Below, piece after piece: positions 1-7,951 of a stretch of DNA of 20,277 bases (position 1 is its first letter; each line of letters begins with the position of its first letter). The DNA comes from a virus. The DNA is taken from IMG/VR virus record IMGVR_UViG_3300021964_009108, positions 1-20,277 of that record, one strand, 5' to 3'. The position numbers were made by a program, and so were the translations under genes. The notes beneath the pieces were generated by a model, which had not been told where the DNA came from, ran no database searches, and was given only the letters and a program-made list of their open reading frames with translations.

Positions 1-492
1 GAGTGTCAAGTCTCCATTTAAGGCTTTCAGGATGCTTGTATCATTCACATAGATCTCATTCTCTACAGAAAACTCACAATAACCTTGCTCTGCATTTGGA
101 TGTCCGTATACTGGCTCTCTGATCACTCCTCTGAAGAAATCGATTATCTCCTCGTATGTCTGCTGTACGACTCCTCTCTTGATTGTGATATACGAGAGAG
201 TCATAACTGCATTATCGATTCCCTTCCCGATCATCTGACGCTCTGCGACATTGAAAGGAAAGACAAGCGACATCGAGATGCTATTTGTCGACAGCTTAAT
301 TTGTCCGATCTCTTGCAGCTCTTGGGAAAAGCTCGGATCTCCGAGGAGTCCAGGAAAGAAGACGATTCCTCCTGAGTCAAGCTCAATCTCTACCGGAAAG
401 GAAGAGAATCTGTATGTCGTGCCTTTGAGATCGACTTCGGCAAGAAAGCAGATCTCCGTCTCAAGAAAGTCTGTCATTGGATACAAGCGCAT
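1..492 (-). CDS. Tail-tip/baseplate-region protein, 3' end beyond the window
   Basis: The reading frame opens with ATG at 492 and stays open to base 1, giving the first 164 residues, beginning MRLYPMTDFLETEICFLAEV. The start overlaps the stop of the preceding 1095-aa tail gene as TAATG, so translation is probably coupled. The visible part has no signal peptide or membrane segment and reads as alternating beta strands with many acidic residues. I recognise no named motif. Its place directly after the tape measure and a large tail-tip protein is where siphoviruses usually encode hub, baseplate or minor tail proteins, so I infer a tail-tip role. The C-terminal part, which would decide between a hub, an adaptor or a peptidase-bearing protein, lies outside the window. 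Confidence 0.75.
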   Translation of the reverse strand, partial: MRLYPMTDFLETEICFLAEVDLKGTTYRFSSFPVEIELDSGGIVFFPGLLGDPSFSQELQEIGQIKLSTNSISMSLVFPFNVAERQMIGKGIDNAVMTLSYITIKRGVVQQTYEEIIDFFRGVIREPVYGHPNAEQGYCEFSVENEIYVNDTSILKALNGDLTL

Positions 493-3400
493 TAGATCAC
501 CTCTTGGAGAGTCAGAGTCGCGATGCGCATGAGCTCCCCTCCGTCTGTGACAAGCTCGTCTCCAAGCACATTCTCGACTTGAACATCTCCGACAAGCATG
601 ACGAGAGCTTGCTCATTTTCGCGCAGCAGCTCTCTCGCGTCTGCTCCTTTGGAGATCATCGGCAAGTATACAATCGGAGTCTTCTCTCCTTGCAGATAAT
701 CAAGCAATCCTTGCAGAAGATCGGGCACATCGTTTGCAATTGCTATCGGCTGTCCAGAGACTGCGTCTGCAATCCAATAATCAGGATCAGGATTATCACC
801 TTGTATCTCGGATATGTCGATCCCTTCTGTCCACGCAATGCGGAACAATCGACGAGAAGGACGATAGTTGCGAGCATAGATGACTCCTGACTGTGTCTCT
901 GTCGTCTCTGTGCCCGACGAGATTGAGATTGTACGTCCTCTTTGATACTGCTTGCCCGGAATGACTACAGCTCCGATATGCATGAGTCCGATTCGAAAGT
1001 CATTCTCGAGAGTCTCTTGGCTCAAGATCTTGAGTCTCAGAGCCTCAAATTTTTGTCCGTTGAGATTGGCGAGAAGTGTCATGCTGTTCGGGATCAAGTC
1101 GATCTCATTTGGTGAGACTGTGACTGTGATGTCTTCGTCTATCTTGAGGACTGCTTGCTTTGTTCCTGTTGCTGTGCCTCCGAAGACTCCTTCGGAGTTG
1201 CTGACGACTGTCCTCCATTCATAGACACCTCGAGAAGTCTCAATCCGAGCTCGCCATCCTGCGCACTCGTTATATCTGAAGTACGGTTGATTGGTTGCTG
1301 TGTTGACTCCTGTCAATGTGCGACCGTTGACGACTCCTCCGGTTTCTATATACGCATCGAAAGTCTCGAGTGTGGTCCATGTTCCCGAGCTGTAGTATTG
1401 TAGTCGTGCGAGTCGGAAGTTGTGCCCGGAGAGATGCAGCCCGATTATGTCATTTGGGAAGACTTCGTCTTTGTGGATGCTCGTGTCTGGATTAAGCTTG
1501 AGCGCGATGTCCATTTCTGGCACTGATCCCGAGCTGACTGCTTCGCTCTTCCATGTCACCCTCGGAGTCGGGCTGCTTGCATAAAATACGTTATTGATCG
1601 AGAAGTCAGAGTCTGGAGTGATATTGTATTCGTCTCCGAGGAATGTTTGACCGTTGGCTGTCGTGATGGAGACATTGTCTGCTGTCCATGCGAATCGCTC
1701 GATTGTTGGGTATGCTCTGTGCATGAGATCATCGGGATTTGTAAAGTCGTGTATCTGCTCTGATATTTGGAATCCTTGCGCATGAGATACGCTGCTCCAG
1801 CTTGTTTCGAGAGTCCCTACTCCAGAATAGGCAAGATGTCCCCATCGGATGCGCTGCAAGATTGAGCCTCCTCCTCCTCCGTCTGATAGACTGCTGTATG
1901 TTCCTGCGTCAATCCATGTTCTTGTATTGCTCTCGCTGTCGATGTCACGATAAAAGACTGTGACAGAGCCTCCAGAGAATGCAATCAAAATATCGACTGT
2001 ATCCAAAGACAAAGAGCCGACTGTAATAACATCTGCCGAAGCATTATTGTCTCTGACTTTGATCTCTGTCGGAGAGACTCGGACTTCGATCTCATAGTCT
2101 TCGGTTGTGTCGTCAATCTTGAGAAGCACTCCTCTGTTATTTGTTGTATTGTTGCCTCCGCTCATTCTCTGGATTCGAGCTCTGACGATCAAACCCTTGT
2201 CGATGATGTCTGCGAGAGGCATGCCCGACACGCTCGGGTTCGTTGTCCAGTATTCGGCATTTTGATTGAATACTCCGAGACTTGTCAGAGACTCTCCTCC
2301 TCCGACTGCTGTCTTGCTGACTCCTGTGAAGTTGGAGAAGATATCAAGTCCGGGATAGTTATATGCATACGAGAGTCGATTCCACTCTGCTATTGCGCTA
2401 TTGGCAAGAGCTGACGCAGGAAGAGTCACAGAGGAGTATCCTCCGAAAGACATCATGCACATACTATAGTTTGCGGCTGTCGCTTTTGCTTCTCCGACAA
2501 GCACAGTCTTCCCCGTCCAGGAGACAGCTTTGATTGTTTCGATCTGGCTGTTTGTGTCTCCGGTTCTAACCGCTCGTCCTGCTCCGTTGATGTCTTGTCC
2601 CATTGCTCGCCATTCAATGGCATTCTGACTCCAATATATCCGAAAGTCTCCTGCATTGATACTGGCAGCTCTTGCGATGAGATGATGACTTGCTCCCTCG
2701 TCCGTCCAGACTGAGAGATCCCCTCCTGTCATGTAGTCGTCTGTACCATCTGATCGGATTGTACCGTCTACAACGATAAAAGCACCGGCAGCTCGCATCG
2801 CGTGAATACTTGTGAATGCAGAAGGCAGTGTCATGTAGCTCGGGTTCCTATCTCCATAAAAGCCGACACGAAAGAGTCCTTTGTCTGCATAGAGATCGAT
2901 GCTGTGAAAAGAGTGATCTTCGATCTCCGAGTCTGTCGTGATCTTTCGGAATGTTCCCCCGAGATCGGTCGAAGCATATTGCAGGACGCGATTTCTCTTT
3001 GTTGCGCTTGTATTGTTCCATATAGATTCAATCAAGAGAAGAATGACTCCGTTGCTCTGCTCAATCTTTAATCTCTGCGGATTGTGATTATCAAAGGATG
3101 ATCCCGATCCGGTCGATGTGCCGATCTTAATCTCATCTTCAAGAGATTTGTCTGATCGCTGTGTCCATGTTGCACCGTCTTCGCTGACAAAGGTTTTGAC
3201 GTTGACTGTATTACTGTCTCCTGCAATCAAGCACAAGAGATACTTTCCATTTGGTAAGATACACATGTCTGATAATATATTGTATCCTGTGATTGATACG
3301 TCCTCTTGATAGACAATCACAACGCTCTGCGAGTCGTCTTGTCCGAGCGTGTCGACTTTGAGAAAGCGTCCAGAGTTGAGATCATGAAAATAGGATACGA

Positions 3401-3779
3401 GCAGATCTCCTTCTCCTGTGTCCAGTGCTGACGGATTGAGATACTTGCTTGATGATGATGTCGAGAATCTCAGATTTTGAAATCTGGATAAAGCATTTTG
3501 CGGATCTCGTCCGAAGGTTGTGCTTGTCTGGTTGTCTGTGAAGACAAAGCCTGCACCATATCCTGCAAAGCCTGGAGATTTTGTTTCTATCGTCAGATCT
3601 GACGCTCCGCTTTGTCTCCCTTGGGCGATGAGCTGCATTGCGCTATTTTGTTGTGGTTCGGGATCTCCGGCTCTCTCCTCTGCTGTAGAGAATGAGCTCT
3701 GCGCATCCCAAACATTTTCGAAGCCAAGAGCAAGAGGAACAAGAAACCCTCTCAAGTATGTTGGTGTAACGTTTGCCAT
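492..3779 (-). CDS. Large tail-tip protein with sialidase-type Asp boxes and a possible distal-tail-like C-terminus
   Basis: This 1095-aa protein starts at an ATG overlapping the tape-measure stop (TAATG) and ends in the same kind of overlap with the next gene. Residues 199-205 (SEDGATW) and 270-277 (STDLGGTF) fit Asp-box motifs of BNR/sialidase beta-propellers, and a third, degenerate one may lie at the sequence IYWSQNAIEW. The N-terminal third is therefore probably propeller-like. A glycine-rich stretch (DGGGGGS) lies mid-protein. The last 200 residues (GLMHIGAVVIPG, then YRPSRRLFRIAW) resemble the beta-sandwich seen in distal tail or tail-hub proteins, but this is a weak similarity by eye. 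Position after the tape measure supports a tail-tip or receptor-contacting structural role. Enzymatic sialidase activity is not implied, because Asp boxes also occur in non-catalytic propellers. Confidence 0.8.
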   Translation of the reverse strand: MANVTPTYLRGFLVPLALGFENVWDAQSSFSTAEERAGDPEPQQNSAMQLIAQGRQSGASDLTIETKSPGFAGYGAGFVFTDNQTSTTFGRDPQNALSRFQNLRFSTSSSSKYLNPSALDTGEGDLLVSYFHDLNSGRFLKVDTLGQDDSQSVVIVYQEDVSITGYNILSDMCILPNGKYLLCLIAGDSNTVNVKTFVSEDGATWTQRSDKSLEDEIKIGTSTGSGSSFDNHNPQRLKIEQSNGVILLLIESIWNNTSATKRNRVLQYASTDLGGTFRKITTDSEIEDHSFHSIDLYADKGLFRVGFYGDRNPSYMTLPSAFTSIHAMRAAGAFIVVDGTIRSDGTDDYMTGGDLSVWTDEGASHHLIARAASINAGDFRIYWSQNAIEWRAMGQDINGAGRAVRTGDTNSQIETIKAVSWTGKTVLVGEAKATAANYSMCMMSFGGYSSVTLPASALANSAIAEWNRLSYAYNYPGLDIFSNFTGVSKTAVGGGESLTSLGVFNQNAEYWTTNPSVSGMPLADIIDKGLIVRARIQRMSGGNNTTNNRGVLLKIDDTTEDYEIEVRVSPTEIKVRDNNASADVITVGSLSLDTVDILIAFSGGSVTVFYRDIDSESNTRTWIDAGTYSSLSDGGGGGSILQRIRWGHLAYSGVGTLETSWSSVSHAQGFQISEQIHDFTNPDDLMHRAYPTIERFAWTADNVSITTANGQTFLGDEYNITPDSDFSINNVFYASSPTPRVTWKSEAVSSGSVPEMDIALKLNPDTSIHKDEVFPNDIIGLHLSGHNFRLARLQYYSSGTWTTLETFDAYIETGGVVNGRTLTGVNTATNQPYFRYNECAGWRARIETSRGVYEWRTVVSNSEGVFGGTATGTKQAVLKIDEDITVTVSPNEIDLIPNSMTLLANLNGQKFEALRLKILSQETLENDFRIGLMHIGAVVIPGKQYQRGRTISISSGTETTETQSGVIYARNYRPSRRLFRIAWTEGIDISEIQGDNPDPDYWIADAVSGQPIAIANDVPDLLQGLLDYLQGEKTPIVYLPMISKGADARELLRENEQALVMLVGDVQVENVLGDELVTDGGELMRIATLTLQEVI

Positions 3780-5857
3780 TAGTATCCTCTTCTTGCAGAT
3801 CTTGACGAGAGCCCTGCTCTTTGTCTGTCTGTCATATATCGATCAAAGTGTTTATACGGATTCATGACTATAACCTCGGGCTGTCCAGTCTGTCCATTTT
3901 GTAGACGATTGACTCCGGGCTCTCCTCCGAGTCTGTCGACGGTTGCCCGATCAAGTACTGCTTCTCCTGCTTTGACGACTGCGATGCTTTCATCTGGAGT
4001 CATGCCGCCCATGTGAAACTCCGGAGCTCTTTGACTGAGCACTGTAGCACCTTGTGCTGCTCCTGCTGCGACTGCGGAGGCTATCATGATACCGTTGAAA
4101 GGAGGAGGATATGCCTGTGCTGCTGTGATCGCTTTTGCTGTGTTAAATGCAATCTCACCAAGAGAAGCAACCTTGTTCATCTCAAAGAGAGCCTTGATTG
4201 TATTTGCATTCTCTTGTCCTGTCGCCTTCATGATTGCGCCAATTGCATTCGTTGTATTTCTGAAAGTCCCAATCACCGCCTCTTGTTGCATGTTGAGCTC
4301 TTGCATTTGTCTTTGCATTGCTTCTTTTCTAAGCTCGTCCTCTGACTTGATTCTCTCTTTGTTCTTGTCGCTGTTCTGCTGTCGAAGCTCGTCAAGTCTG
4401 ATCTCTCCTTCTTCTTCGATCACTTGTCTCTCTTGGATGAGAGCTGCGATTGTGCGCTCTCCTTCTGCTCTGACTTCTGCGGCTGCTGTTCTGTCTGCGT
4501 CTATCTTTGCGAGTGCTTTCGCTCCTGCTATCTCTTGATTGATCTTCTCGATTGTTTCGTCGATCTCTTCCTTTCTCATCTTTGTCTGTTCGATGATCTG
4601 CTGCTGTGGATCAAGTGTTGATATAAAGATTTTACGAGCTCTGTCTTCTGATGCGATTCGTTGATCTGCAAGAGATTGTCCGACTGCTTGGATCTGTTGC
4701 AATCTTGCTTGATTCTCAAGTCTCTTTGCATCAAGAGCTGCTTGTCTTTCAAGTCTGTCCTCTTCTTCTTCGGCTTCTTTGTTGTATTCTGCTTTTGCTT
4801 TGATGAGCTTCTCTTCTGCTTGCAGTGCTTGCTCTCTTCGGTTGACGATTGCATTTGCGAAGTCTCGCTCTTTCTGGAGTCTGCCGAGGAGCTCTCCGCG
4901 AAACTTCAGCAATGCGAGCTCACTTGTGACTCCTTCTGCGTCGATGCCTTTTTGCACGAGCTTGTTATCACTGATCGCCATTGCTGTATTCAGCAGCTCT
5001 CTCTCTTGTGCAGATAGCTTTGATGTTCCTTGCTGTGCTTTGTCTAGTATTGTGACAAGTCTCTCTTGCTCTTTGATTCTCTTCTCTTGGATCTCCAGCT
5101 CTTGCCGAGTCTTTTCTGCTGATCGGTCCCGAGCTGATCCTAGATCAAACTCCAGCTGTGTGATCTGTTTTGTCAGGAGTTGATATTCTCTGTTTGCATC
5201 CTTAAAGTCTCCTGTGATGCTTTGCACGATTCCGAATTGCTCGTCAAGTTTCTCGTTCGCTTCTTTCTGTGCCTCTGCGAGTCTCTTCTGCTGTGCTGCT
5301 GCGAGCTGTGTTGATCGTGTGTACAGATTATACGCTGCTGTCCCGGCAACGACTGCAGCAGTGAGTGCCATTGTCGCCGGGCCTCCTTTGATTGCTTGCT
5401 CGGCTGCGGTTGCGAGTCCGTCAGCCATCTCAAGAGCCTTCTTTGCTCCTTCGTCTAGTCCAGGGAAGAGCTTGTCTGTCGCAAGAGTGGCCGCACCCAT
5501 AGATGTCCCGAGCGTCTCGGCCCCTTCTGCAAGTTGATTCGATCCTGTGGCTGCATCCTCAAAGCTGATCTTGACTTCGTGTGCTGCCGCTTTTGCATCT
5601 TGAGCGACTTTGTCAAATGATGCTCCTATCTTCTTGCCGCTTTGCTCATAGGCTGCACTTGTCGCTTTTGCTGCCTTCTTGCTTTCTTCTGCTGCTTTCT
5701 TCGCGGCCTTCTGTGCTTTGTTAAACTCCGAAGCTAAGGCACGCGTCATTGCGCGGGCCTCCGATTTGGTCATATTAGGGATGTCTTTTAGGGAGGATTC
5801 GAGCTGCTTGAGATTGGCTCTCAGCGTTATCTCTACGCTCTTATTAACGTCTGCCAT
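3779..5857 (-). CDS. Tape measure protein
   Basis: The tape measure sets tail length and is carried inside the tail tube. The protein is 692 aa from ATG 5857, which begins MADVNKSVEITLRANLKQLE. An in-frame start at 5911 would overlap the upstream gene and adds a poor leader, whereas 5857 lies 4 nt after the upstream stop with an AAGAAGG ribosome site. Long Ala/Lys/Glu/Gln-rich coiled coil dominates. A hydrophobic stretch (GPATMALTAAVVAGTAAYNL) sits about residue 180, and a second (GIMIASAVAAGAAQG) near the C-terminus. The end contains AGEAVLDRATVDRLGG, a pattern familiar from the C-termini of siphovirus tape measures. It follows the chaperone pair and the gp10-like gene, as expected. It is short for the family, suggesting a tail of roughly 100 nm by the usual 1.5 angstrom per residue rule (inference). 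Confidence 0.92.
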   Translation of the reverse strand: MADVNKSVEITLRANLKQLESSLKDIPNMTKSEARAMTRALASEFNKAQKAAKKAAEESKKAAKATSAAYEQSGKKIGASFDKVAQDAKAAAHEVKISFEDAATGSNQLAEGAETLGTSMGAATLATDKLFPGLDEGAKKALEMADGLATAAEQAIKGGPATMALTAAVVAGTAAYNLYTRSTQLAAAQQKRLAEAQKEANEKLDEQFGIVQSITGDFKDANREYQLLTKQITQLEFDLGSARDRSAEKTRQELEIQEKRIKEQERLVTILDKAQQGTSKLSAQERELLNTAMAISDNKLVQKGIDAEGVTSELALLKFRGELLGRLQKERDFANAIVNRREQALQAEEKLIKAKAEYNKEAEEEEDRLERQAALDAKRLENQARLQQIQAVGQSLADQRIASEDRARKIFISTLDPQQQIIEQTKMRKEEIDETIEKINQEIAGAKALAKIDADRTAAAEVRAEGERTIAALIQERQVIEEEGEIRLDELRQQNSDKNKERIKSEDELRKEAMQRQMQELNMQQEAVIGTFRNTTNAIGAIMKATGQENANTIKALFEMNKVASLGEIAFNTAKAITAAQAYPPPFNGIMIASAVAAGAAQGATVLSQRAPEFHMGGMTPDESIAVVKAGEAVLDRATVDRLGGEPGVNRLQNGQTGQPEVIVMNPYKHFDRYMTDRQRAGLSSRSARRGY

Positions 5858-5861
5858 TGTT

Positions 5862-6431
5862 TTATGCCTTCTTTGCTTGATTGATGAGATCGTCTGCGAG
5901 TACGTCGACAAGCTCGTCTCCGGCTCTCTTCATTGGAGCCCAGAGAAGCTCATTGCTCGTCCTTGTACCGTATGCAAGATCATTCAGTGTATACTGTCCT
6001 GTCCGGATTGCCCAAGCATAAGGAGCAGTATTGCGCACAAAAGCAACAAGATCAGGACCGTCGATCATGACTCCTCTTTCGAGCTTGTTCTTTGAGTCTT
6101 GACTCTTGTCCGAGATCTTTGCTTGCGAAGCATCTCCAGGAACAAACTTACCGCGCTCCTCCATGTCCTTGGCTATTGCGTACGCTTGAGAGCCCGTCTT
6201 CCCTTCTCTGCGTAGTCTGGCAACCTCTGACATCATGAGCGATCTCTCGCTCTTTGGAGGCTCGACTCTGACCGGCCACTCTCTATAAGCCTCTTGATAT
6301 ATCTCTTCGACTGCATCTTGCATTGTACGCTTGATCATTGGATTCGCATCAAGAAGCTGATTGACTAGTCTCTCCAGCTCGTCAGAGACTCCGATCGCGG
6401 CATTCCCATATTTATAGAATACTTTGCTCAT
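5862..6431 (-). CDS. HK97 gp10-like or minor tail protein (tentative)
   Basis: This 189-aa protein starts at an ATG overlapping the stop of the chaperone T frame (ATGA). The first 50 residues look helical (VSDELERLVNQLLDANPMIK). A charged middle follows, and residues 128-142 include LVAFVRNTAPYAWAIRTG. That resembles the '...NxxPYAxxxExG' stretch of HK97-gp10-like neck or tail-completion proteins. Such proteins usually lie upstream of the tail tube; here the gene is between the chaperone and the tape measure. It could equally be a phage-specific tail assembly protein. The 4-nt overlap upstream and 4-nt gap downstream place it firmly in the tail operon. Structural role is fairly safe; the family label is not. 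Confidence 0.6.
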   Translation of the reverse strand: MSKVFYKYGNAAIGVSDELERLVNQLLDANPMIKRTMQDAVEEIYQEAYREWPVRVEPPKSERSLMMSEVARLRREGKTGSQAYAIAKDMEERGKFVPGDASQAKISDKSQDSKNKLERGVMIDGPDLVAFVRNTAPYAWAIRTGQYTLNDLAYGTRTSNELLWAPMKRAGDELVDVLADDLINQAKKA

Positions 6432-6709
6432 GTCATGCGCTCCTTGATACGTTTCGCTTGTTGTATATTATACTTCTTTTTTCGCTCGTCTCTGTCTTTT
6501 TGTGATTCGTGTTCAAGAATATAATCAGCAATCAAGTCTGTCTGTGTCTGTCTCGGCAAGCTGCAAAACCATCCCGGAGGCTGTCCCCAGAATCGGCACA
6601 ATCGAAGAGCTAGTCTGTCGAGATGTCCTGCTCTTGAGTAGAGGAAAAATTTGCTCTTTCGTCGACCTCTGCCTCTGTCGGGATCTTTGCTGACATGAAG
6701 GAGAGACAT
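6428..6709 (-). CDS. Tail assembly chaperone, T-like downstream frame (made as a -1 frameshift extension)
   Basis: This frame overlaps the 3' end of the 125-aa chaperone gene in the -1 register, as in the lambda G/T pair, and stops at 6428 overlapping the next start (ATGA). A slippery heptamer at 6646-6652 lies in the shared region. The fused product would carry 114 residues of the upstream protein, then about 72 residues from FLYSRAGHLDRLALRL to the end. The tail of the product is highly charged (ESQKDRDERKKKYNIQQAKR), as in many T-domain proteins. An ATG at 6709 is preceded by AGGAGG about 7 nt away, so independent initiation is possible too, but no T-like protein is known to need that. The coding frame is solid; the expression route is inferred. 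Confidence 0.8.
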   Translation of the reverse strand: MSLLHVSKDPDRGRGRRKSKFFLYSRAGHLDRLALRLCRFWGQPPGWFCSLPRQTQTDLIADYILEHESQKDRDERKKKYNIQQAKRIKERMT

Positions 6710-6987
6710 TTGATCCCCTCCTCATATATGACAGATGCTGTCACTCCCTGTTCGAGAAGACGATCAAGACAATTATGACCATAGTCAGAAGCACGATGCT
6801 TAACAGGTCTGTATTTGGGGAGCCGAGCAGTATGATCAAGACATACTCCGATTGATCCTGCGCAAAGACGAGCGAGCATTGCATTGTCTGTCTCAGCAGA
6901 CCATAAGCTCACAAACTCAAAACAGGTTGCAAGACTAGGAGAAGAGAGATCAATCTCTCCCCCGAGCTTCTTGATGTTGATTTTCAT
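6610..6987 (-). CDS. Tail assembly chaperone, G-like
   Basis: This 125-aa protein begins MKINIKKLGGEIDLSSPSL. It lies between the tail tube gene and the tape measure, the standard site for the G-type tail assembly chaperone that binds the tape measure during tail building and is absent from the finished particle. Its start has the repeated leader GGAGACTACA directly upstream. The last 11 residues lie after the slippery site and are lost in the frameshift product. It has no recognisable catalytic motif, and four cysteines occur between residues 22 and 74. The identification rests on position, size and the textbook frameshift architecture, not on sequence similarity. Confidence 0.85.
   Translation of the reverse strand: MKINIKKLGGEIDLSSPSLATCFEFVSLWSAETDNAMLARLCAGSIGVCLDHTARLPKYRPVKHRASDYGHNCLDRLLEQGVTASVIYEEGIKCLSFMSAKIPTEAEVDERANFSSTQEQDISTD
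6646..6652 (-). promoter_or_regulatory. Programmed -1 ribosomal frameshift site, A AAU UUU
   Basis: On the minus strand the bases AAATTTT lie in the upstream frame as A AAT TTT, an exact X XXY YYZ slippery heptamer. Slipping back one base gives AAA TTT and enters the downstream frame that ends at 6428. The upstream frame would stop 12 codons later at 6610. A possible stimulator follows: AAGAGC (6635-6630) can pair with GCTCTT (6610-6605), a 6-bp stem starting 10 nt after the heptamer. The fusion would span 6987 to 6428, 186 aa. Confidence 0.85.
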
Positions 6988-6997
6988 TGTAGTCTCC
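6988..6997 (-). promoter_or_regulatory. Ribosome-binding leader GGAGACTACA before the chaperone gene
   Basis: The minus strand reads GGAGACTACA immediately before ATG 6987. The same 10-mer precedes the starts of small terminase, the scaffold candidate and the 219-aa gene. GGAG is the Shine-Dalgarno core; the extension ACTACA is not required for ribosome binding. Confidence 0.75.
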
Positions 6998-7006
6998 AGT
7001 GATGCT

Positions 7007-7507
7007 CTATGCGTAAGTCAAAGCACCGTATGATGTAAAGTTGATTGTGAAGCTGCTTGGATCGCCTTCTGTAAAGCTCGCAGTACATACACATTTTGTA
7101 AGAGTCGCAGATGTTGCAGCGTCGTCGCCGAGAGCTGTCGCGTCGACTTGATACTCAATATCGATACAGTAAAACTCAACGAAAGGAGAGCCGCTTGATC
7201 CTGTGGACACGTTGCTTGCATAGCTTCCTGTTTGGTTGATGAAGTCAAGGATTGAGCCAGCTTCTGATCCGTCTGTAAACTGTCGGAAGTATGCAGAGAA
7301 TGATCCGCTCGCTGTGGGTTCATCGTCTCCCTTTCTGACTGTGCTGATTGTTCCACGATCGCGGATAACAGTCTGTGCAGCTTTGGGAGTGTCAAAAGTG
7401 AGATTGCCTTCTTCGTATGCGACTTCAAGAGTCACAGGAGAGCCAGTGCCGTCTTTGAGTGTGATGACTCCGTCTCTTCGTGTCTTTGGTAGTGTAGAGT
7501 ATGCCAT
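7007..7507 (-). CDS. Major tail tube protein
   Basis: This 166-aa protein starts MAYSTLPKTRRDGVITLKDG, with AGGAGC upstream of the ATG. It is beta-rich and includes a central segment TVRKGDDEPTASGSFSAYFR and a C-terminal segment ASFTEGDPSSFTINFTSYG. Both resemble the tube-fold proteins that stack in rings to form siphovirus tails. Size and position support this: it follows the tail terminator candidate and precedes the chaperone pair. It is probably among the most abundant tail proteins. No Ig-like extension is present. An outer-ring or sheath role is unlikely, as no second tube gene or sheath is seen in the window. Confidence 0.82.
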   Translation of the reverse strand: MAYSTLPKTRRDGVITLKDGTGSPVTLEVAYEEGNLTFDTPKAAQTVIRDRGTISTVRKGDDEPTASGSFSAYFRQFTDGSEAGSILDFINQTGSYASNVSTGSSGSPFVEFYCIDIEYQVDATALGDDAATSATLTKCVCTASFTEGDPSSFTINFTSYGALTYA

Positions 7508-7519
7508 GATAAGCTCCTG

Positions 7520-7951
7520 TTATGTTAGTTCGATTGTGTGCAGAGCTTGCAGCTCTATTTCTGAGATTAGGTATTCTTGCGAGTCTGGAGTGCGACGAGT
7601 AGCCCGAAGGAATCTGACTTCGATCCCTTTCGCAAAGTTGCGATTCATGACAGCCTGTATCACTTCTTGTTCTTTGTCTAGTGCATTGCCATAGTCGAGG
7701 ATGAGATCATGAGGACGGAGTCGATATGCAATCTTGACTCGGACTGTCGTATCGACATAGAGCCCGACTGCAATGCGTTGTCTCTCGTTGGCTTGCTGAC
7801 TTCCTGAGACTTCGACAGAAAAGCCAAGATGCGCGAGAGTGTTCTGTGTACGTCCGAAGAGCTCCGGCAGCTGTCGGACCTCTCTGAAGCCTGACAAGTC
7901 TCCGATCTTGATTGCAATCGCTCGTTGTACTTCTTTGACTGATACAGACAT
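7520..7951 (-). CDS. Tail terminator / tail completion protein
   Basis: This 143-aa protein overlaps the stop of the adaptor gene as TAATG and ends 12 nt before the tail tube start. The centre reads VGLYVDTTVRVKIAYRLRPH followed by DLILDYGNALDKEQEVIQAV. This is a beta-strand pair plus helix arrangement typical of tail terminators (lambda gpU and HK97 gp10 neighbourhood), which cap the tail and join it to the head. The C-terminal strands (IEVRFLRATR, EYLISEIELQAL) fit as well. Gene order, with adaptor upstream and tube downstream, matches the usual place. The match is by eye, so another neck protein is possible. Confidence 0.72.
   Translation of the reverse strand: MSVSVKEVQRAIAIKIGDLSGFREVRQLPELFGRTQNTLAHLGFSVEVSGSQQANERQRIAVGLYVDTTVRVKIAYRLRPHDLILDYGNALDKEQEVIQAVMNRNFAKGIEVRFLRATRRTPDSQEYLISEIELQALHTIELT

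Noticed and set aside
3118-3867. Plus-strand frames over the tail-tip/tape-measure junction
   Set aside because: They are antisense to two strongly supported genes and lack ribosome sites.
4013-4538. Plus-strand frames opposite the tape measure gene
   Set aside because: They are cysteine- and leucine-rich shadows of Gln/Glu/Ala coiled-coil codons, with no ribosome sites.
6525-6725. Third overlapping minus-strand frame in the chaperone region
   Set aside because: It lies in the register that neither the slippery site nor gene order supports, and its product looks random.
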